A stretch of 64,000 nt of DNA from Fibrobacter sp. UWB10 (GTDB lineage: Bacteria; Fibrobacterota; Fibrobacteria; Fibrobacterales; Fibrobacteraceae), in contig NZ_FXUE01000001.1 of assembly GCF_900182935.1 (NCBI RefSeq), positions 310,001 to 374,000 of the forward strand, in the 5' to 3' direction. The notes beneath the pieces were generated by a model that worked only from the letters and a program-made list of their open reading frames with translations, was not told where the DNA came from and ran no database searches. Positions 60,297 through 64,000 of this stretch are shown here, piece after piece. Made by a program: the position numbers and the translations under genes. Position 1 is the first letter of the stretch; every line of letters begins with the position of its first letter.

Positions 60297-62027
60297 ATGG
60301 CTACTATTCCTACTCGCAAAGACAATCTCGTCATCGAAAACATTCGCCCCCAAATCGAAGGCGGGCGTTTTATGCTCAAGCGCGAACCGGGCGACACCGT
60401 CACGCTCACCGCAGACATTTTCCGCCACAGCCACGAAAAGTATGACGCGGCGATTTTCTACCGCCACGATTCCAAGAAGAAATGGGAAAAGGCTCCCATG
60501 CACTTTGTCGATAACGACCAGTGGGAAGGATCCTTCACGGTCAACAATATCGGCTACTATGAATACAAGATTTGCGCTTGGACAATCGAGCCCAAGGACG
60601 AACCGACCGAAAGCCCCGTGATGAAACTCCGCGTGGATCCCTCTTACGCCCGCATTGGTACTTGGTACGAAATGTGGCCGAAGAGCCAAGGCACCGACCC
60701 CAAGAAGAGCGCCACCTGGAAGGATTGCGAAAACCAGCTTGACTACATCGCAAACCTCGGCTTCGATACCGTTTATCTGGTGCCGATCCACCCGATTGGT
60801 GTCACGAACCGTAAGGGTGCAAACAACGCCCTGCACGCCAAGGTTGACAAGAAGGGCAAGCCGCTCGAACCGGGCTGTCCGTACGCTGTAGGTAACAAGA
60901 ACGGTGGTCACTACGATGTGGACCCCGAACTTGGCACCATGAAGGACTTTGAACACTTTGCAAAGGCTGCCCGCAAGAAGGGTCTCCGCCTTGCGCTCGA
61001 TATTGCACTCAACTGCAGCCCCGACCACCCGTATGTGAAGTCGCACCCGGAATGGTTCTACCACGAACCGGATGGCAGCATCAAGTTTGCAGAAAACCCG
61101 CCCAAGAAGTACGAAGACATTTACCCCTTCGACTACTACAACAAGAACTACAAGGCCCTGTGGAAAGAAATCGAAAACATTATCTTGTTCTGGGCCGACA
61201 AGGGTGTGGAAATTTTCCGTATCGATAACCCGCACACCAAACCTTTCCCGTTCTGGGAATGGCTCATCGCCGACGTCAAGGAAAAGCGCCCGGAACTGGT
61301 GTTCCTCGCCGAAGCCTTCACTCGTCCGAAGATGATGCATCGCCTGGCCAAGTCGGGCTTCGATATGAGCTACACTTATTTCGCCTGGCGCTCTGCCAAG
61401 TGGGAATTCGAACAGTACCTCAAGGAACTCACGCAGTCCGACGCCAAGGAATACATGCGTGGCATCTTCTTCCCGACGACTCCGGATATTTTCCCGAAGT
61501 ACCTCGCCTACAAGGGCCCGAACGCCTTCAAGCAGCGTTACTTCCTGGCCGGCACGCTTTCTAGCCTTACCGGCATGTACAACGGCTACGAACTCTGCGA
61601 AAACATTCCAAGCCCCATCAAGGAAGAACTTGCCGACAGCGAAAAGTATCAGTACAAGGTTCACAACTGGACTGGCCCCGGCATTCAAGACTTCGTGCGC
61701 CGCGTGAACACCGCCCGTCAGGAACACATCGCCCTGCAGGAATACGACAACCTCGACTTCCACTACTGCGCCAACGACCAGCTGATGGTGTATTCCAAGA
61801 AGTCCGGCGAAGACGTTATTTTGTGCGTATGCAACATGGACATGGATAACGCCCAAGAAGGCATAGTGGAACTCGACATGGCAAAGCTCGGCCTGAATCA
61901 GGACGCCTTCTACTTCTTGAAGGACTTGATTACCGATGAAAGCTTTGTATGGCGTGGCAACAGAAACTTTGTTCGCCTCGACCCGAACAAGGCTCCTGGC
62001 CACTTATTGGTGCTGAAGAAGATCTAA
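60297..62027 (+). CDS. glgE: Alpha-1,4-glucan:maltose-1-phosphate maltosyltransferase (GlgE)
   Basis: GH13_3 enzyme that extends alpha-1,4-glucan using maltose 1-phosphate. The nucleophile Asp310 is in EIFRIDNPHTKPFPFWEW and the acid/base Glu339 in FLAEAFTRPKMM, spaced 29 residues as in characterised GlgE. An N-terminal beta domain (GDTVTLTADIFRHSHEKYDA) and a C-terminal beta domain are present. At 576 residues it is clearly shorter than the usual 650-700, lacking part of the N-terminal helical extension and insertions. No clear ribosome site is visible. Maltokinase, which makes its substrate, is encoded at 25783-26955. Confidence 0.92.
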   Translation: MATIPTRKDNLVIENIRPQIEGGRFMLKREPGDTVTLTADIFRHSHEKYDAAIFYRHDSKKKWEKAPMHFVDNDQWEGSFTVNNIGYYEYKICAWTIEPKDEPTESPVMKLRVDPSYARIGTWYEMWPKSQGTDPKKSATWKDCENQLDYIANLGFDTVYLVPIHPIGVTNRKGANNALHAKVDKKGKPLEPGCPYAVGNKNGGHYDVDPELGTMKDFEHFAKAARKKGLRLALDIALNCSPDHPYVKSHPEWFYHEPDGSIKFAENPPKKYEDIYPFDYYNKNYKALWKEIENIILFWADKGVEIFRIDNPHTKPFPFWEWLIADVKEKRPELVFLAEAFTRPKMMHRLAKSGFDMSYTYFAWRSAKWEFEQYLKELTQSDAKEYMRGIFFPTTPDIFPKYLAYKGPNAFKQRYFLAGTLSSLTGMYNGYELCENIPSPIKEELADSEKYQYKVHNWTGPGIQDFVRRVNTARQEHIALQEYDNLDFHYCANDQLMVYSKKSGEDVILCVCNMDMDNAQEGIVELDMAKLGLNQDAFYFLKDLITDESFVWRGNRNFVRLDPNKAPGHLLVLKKI

Positions 62028-62032
62028 AAAAA

Positions 62033-62082
62033 ATGTGTAATGTGTGATGTGAAATGACATTCTCATACATCACAACTTAATA
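62033..62082. repeat. ATGTGAAATG-family repeat after glgE
   Basis: ATGTGTAATGTGTGATGTGAAATGACA followed by ATACATCAC, related to the copies at 13977, 21757 and 25754. Confidence 0.55.
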
Positions 62083-62111
62083 AGCACAAAGCTCTGCACG
62101 TATAAAATATT

Positions 62112-62140
62112 GGAAGTTGTCCCCGCAACTTCCTTTTTTC
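62112..62140 (+). terminator. Terminator of glgE
   Basis: GGAAGTTG-tccccg-CAACTTCC followed by six T. Confidence 0.9.
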
Positions 62141-62156
62141 TTTATATATTGAAGGC

Positions 62157-62912
62157 ATGATCGATATTTATTCGCTTGCTAAGAATCCACTGGTTTTCCA
62201 GAAACAACGCACCATCACCTCGGCCTACATCGATGTTTCAGGCAAGATGGGCATCGCGCAGACTGTGCTCATGGTTCAGGACAACCTCACCGAAAATTTC
62301 GGCGCGCTCAAGATGGACAATTTTTGCGTAAACGAAAAGGGCGGTTACTGGGCAATCTATAAAGCAAAATTCAAGTTTTTCAAGCGTCCGTTCTGGCGCG
62401 ACAAAGTCATCACGACTTCTTTCCCCACGGACAACGCCCCGATTCGCACACACGTTAACACCTCCATTACAACCGTTGAAGGTGAACCGATTATTCTTGC
62501 CGTGCAAGAAGCCTGCTGCCTCGACTTGGAACGTCACCGTCCCATGAAGCTAGAAGCTGTCGACTTTCCGGCAGAAGGCGCTCCGGAACACTTTATGGAC
62601 AACAAATTTTCGAGGTTCCCCGTGGAATCCGAAGAATACCAAGAAGTGTACCGCCAGAAGGTGTTGCCGCAGCATATCGACATGTCGCACCACATGAACA
62701 ACATCGAATACGTGAAACTCGCCTTGAACGTATTCAGCGCTACCGACTTGGAACTTTGCATTCCTGCAATGCTTGAATTGCATTTCATGGGCGAAACCCG
62801 CGAAGGCCAAGAAGTCAAGATTTTCCGCGCCGACAAAATGGGTGCGACCTACATGAAGATTGAAGACGACACCGGTCGCCAAGTCTTCGAAATGAAAATC
62901 AAGATGAAGTAA
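62157..62912 (+). CDS. Acyl-ACP thioesterase (FatA/B-like double hotdog)
   Basis: Releases fatty acids from acyl carrier protein. Two hotdog domains are visible in 251 residues: the first with NFGALKMDNFCVNEKGGYWA, the second with the conserved LPQHIDMSHHMNNIEYVKLA (catalytic Asn/His region). A GAAGG site lies close to the ATG. It may supply or recycle medium- and long-chain fatty acids. No fatty-acid gene is adjacent. Confidence 0.88.
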   Translation: MIDIYSLAKNPLVFQKQRTITSAYIDVSGKMGIAQTVLMVQDNLTENFGALKMDNFCVNEKGGYWAIYKAKFKFFKRPFWRDKVITTSFPTDNAPIRTHVNTSITTVEGEPIILAVQEACCLDLERHRPMKLEAVDFPAEGAPEHFMDNKFSRFPVESEEYQEVYRQKVLPQHIDMSHHMNNIEYVKLALNVFSATDLELCIPAMLELHFMGETREGQEVKIFRADKMGATYMKIEDDTGRQVFEMKIKMK

Positions 62913-62917
62913 CCGAA

Positions 62918-63466
62918 TTAAAATTCGCGAAAATATTCAGGCCGGTGAAAATCCGGCTTTTCTGTTTCGATTTCAAAGGCGCTCAAGTAATGGGGCGTCT
63001 TTGCCTTATCGGCACACTTGTAAAGGTTCCCCCGAAGAGTCACCCCTTCAAAGGTCCGCATACCAAAGAGTGAAGGCGGAATTTGGACCGTCATTCCCCA
63101 ACATACAAGATTGCCAGCGACACTGGCAAGTTGCTTGGTGCGAATAACTGAATCGATTTCGGATTGCGTCAGCTTGGTGCGCGAATTGCGATCGGGCCCA
63201 CGGGCTGCCAACAAGTAGCCGCGGCAAGTCGTTTCGAAGTTGAAGTACTCAGCAGGGTTCGCCGGATTCTGCAAGAAAATTTCGACGCAGGAATCTTCCC
63301 AGCTAGAGCCGTTGTCTTCCATGACTTCAGCACGAAAGCAGTCTGAAGGTTCTTCGACAACAAAATTCACCGTAAAATAATCCGGCGAAACATCGACTTC
63401 GGCAAGCACCGACGGAAGAGTCTTTCCCTGGTTTGCCGCCCAATTCATATTCGGTTTCAAGAGCAT
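62918..63466 (-). CDS. CBM9/DOMON-like carbohydrate-binding protein
   Basis: 182 residues without a signal peptide, matching the CBM9-like/DOMON beta-sandwich: SSWEDSCVEIFLQNPANPAEYFNFE, CRGYLLAARGPDR and the C-terminal LRGNLYKCADKAKTPHYLSAF. Similar stand-alone proteins occur in cellulose degraders; the ligand is unknown. There is no clear ribosome site. The 40-base palindrome at 63481-63520 lies 14 bases upstream of its start, so it may share regulation with the divergent SpoVG gene. Confidence 0.75.
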   Translation of the reverse strand: MLLKPNMNWAANQGKTLPSVLAEVDVSPDYFTVNFVVEEPSDCFRAEVMEDNGSSWEDSCVEIFLQNPANPAEYFNFETTCRGYLLAARGPDRNSRTKLTQSEIDSVIRTKQLASVAGNLVCWGMTVQIPPSLFGMRTFEGVTLRGNLYKCADKAKTPHYLSAFEIETEKPDFHRPEYFREF

Positions 63467-63480
63467 GATTAAAAGGTAGT

Positions 63481-63520
63481 AAAGTGATTAATCACTGATT
63501 AATCAGTGATTAATCACTTT
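63481..63520. promoter_or_regulatory. 40-base perfect palindrome of three TGATTAATCA units
   Basis: Three perfect TGATTAATCA copies (63485-63494, 63496-63505, 63507-63516), 11 bases apart, flanked by AAAG and CTTT, so the whole 40 bases equal their reverse complement. It is a candidate enhancer-binding site for the sigma-54-type promoter 67 bases downstream, and matches 37494-37525. Confidence 0.75.
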
Positions 63521-63582
63521 GCCAACGTTGTGCCCCTTTCAGAAAACAGCGTTTCTGCGCGAAATTCGCCAATTTTGATTAT

Positions 63583-63598
63583 TGGCATGCTATTTGCA
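63583..63598 (+). promoter_or_regulatory. Sigma-54 (-24/-12) promoter of the SpoVG gene
   Basis: TGGCAT-GCTAT-TTGCA with GG-N10-GC spacing (GG 63584-63585, GC 63596-63597). A CGCCAATTTT...TTGGCA block surrounds the -24, as at the toxin-antitoxin promoter. Confidence 0.75.
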
Positions 63599-63647
63599 TT
63601 TAGAGGTTCGCTCACAAAGCATAAACACTAACAAATAGGAGACCTCT

Positions 63648-63977
63648 ATGGTTACCAAAAACAAAATGCCTGAAAAAGAAACTGAGGCTAGTTCCGCATT
63701 CGATTGCCTCGCTGTCACCAACGTTCAAGTCTATCCTTTTCAAGAAGGTCCCTCAATGGGACACACCAAGGGAATCGCATCGATTGTATTGAACGATCAG
63801 TTCATGATTCGCGGGCTGCGCGTCATGGATGGCGAAAACGGCTTGTTCGTGGGCTACCCCATCGACCCGTTTTTCAAGGGCGAAACCTACCGTTCGATTT
63901 GCAACCCGGTAACGCGACAGCTTCGAGAACACATCGAAAATTGCATTCTTGAAAAATACCAAGCCTCCATCGTGTAG
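63648..63977 (+). CDS. spoVG: SpoVG-family protein
   Basis: A 109-residue homologue of the SpoVG nucleic-acid-binding regulator. The family core is plain: VTNVQVYPF, GIASIVLNDQFMIRGLRVMDGENGLFVGYP (read in two parts) and YRSICNPVTRQLREHIE. SpoVG binds RNA and DNA and tunes many genes in Gram-positives and spirochetes. An N-terminal tail of about 20 residues precedes the core. An AGGAG site precedes the ATG. It is preceded by the sigma-54-type promoter and the 40-base palindrome. Confidence 0.92.
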   Translation: MVTKNKMPEKETEASSAFDCLAVTNVQVYPFQEGPSMGHTKGIASIVLNDQFMIRGLRVMDGENGLFVGYPIDPFFKGETYRSICNPVTRQLREHIENCILEKYQASIV

Positions 63978-63985
63978 GGGTTAGC

Positions 63986-64000
63986 ATGTTCCGTCGAATC
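63986..64000 (+). CDS. Start of a further gene, cut off by the window edge
   Basis: An ATG 8 bases after the SpoVG stop with an AGGGG site; only five codons (MFRRI) are visible, so the product is unknown. Confidence 0.4.

Noticed and set aside
60222-62003. 593-codon minus-strand frame opposite glgE
   Set aside because: Shadow of glgE, which has intact catalytic residues and family-wide similarity.
63481-63520. The 40-base palindrome as a terminator
   Set aside because: It is A/T-rich, has no T-run after it, and is repeated as an 11-base-phased array at another promoter, which fits protein binding better.

Overview
The window looks like a chromosomal segment of a member of the Fibrobacterota (Fibrobacter type). 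This is an inference from gene families; no search was run. The evidence is a FISUMP paralogous-domain lipoprotein, a TIGR02147-family protein translationally coupled to a lipoprotein, many lipoproteins with Ser/Asp/Asn-rich linkers, a very long secreted protein ending in a short basic tail, a Cthe_2159-like beta-helix cellulose-binding candidate, and CBM4/9-, CBM9- and NPCBM-like domains. About fifty genes are supported, plus two tRNAs. Most of the window is core metabolism with short intergenic gaps.

Layout: 1-9.2 kb holds transketolase (runs off the left edge) and a 2,369-aa secreted repeat/vWA protein. 9.3-18.6 kb holds a beta-barrel protein with a histone-like tail, two polyprenol-type glycosyltransferases, gmk, a Sua5-type gene and a DUF349 protein. 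18.8-33.9 kb holds priA, a VanX-type dipeptidase, a TonB-dependent receptor, a nitrilase-family amidase, a 43-aa HTH-like protein with its own palindrome and terminator, maltokinase, queA, a WYL regulator, a BON protein, gltX, an alanine symporter and ispD. 34-38.3 kb holds a Zn/Cu export permease with an ArsR sensor and operator, galE, tRNA-Gly, a non-coding array of hairpins, and a toxin-antitoxin pair behind a sigma-54-type promoter. 38.4-42.7 kb holds rnd, a 5-FCL gene, a SpoU methyltransferase and a GGDEF protein.

42.7-48.7 kb is the most unusual stretch: four lipoprotein genes on the minus strand. In transcription order they are a FISUMP protein, a MACPF protein sharing its N-terminal domain, a BMP-type ligand-binding lipoprotein, and a fusion of a periplasmic ligand-binding domain to a legumain-like (C13) cysteine peptidase. 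A palindrome TCCAASTTGGA lies about 90-105 bases upstream of the GGDEF and MACPF genes, and a diverged copy lies upstream of the FISUMP gene. I propose this as a candidate undescribed surface system (ligand sensing, pore-forming fold, caspase-fold protease); its function is unknown.

48.8-64 kb holds a pheS-containing cluster, a cellulose-binding candidate lipoprotein, a MORN-repeat lipoprotein, membrane proteins, tRNA-Leu, the TIGR02147/CBM4-9 pair, glgE, an acyl-ACP thioesterase, a CBM9-like protein and a SpoVG homologue. The SpoVG gene has the same regulatory architecture as the toxin-antitoxin pair 26 kb away: 11-bp-spaced TGATTAATCA palindromes upstream of a GG-N10-GC (-24/-12) promoter. 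Maltokinase and GlgE, both in this window, supply two consecutive steps of the GlgE alpha-glucan pathway. Short palindromic repeats are scattered between genes, and two families have apparently inserted in frame inside coding genes (priA and maltokinase).
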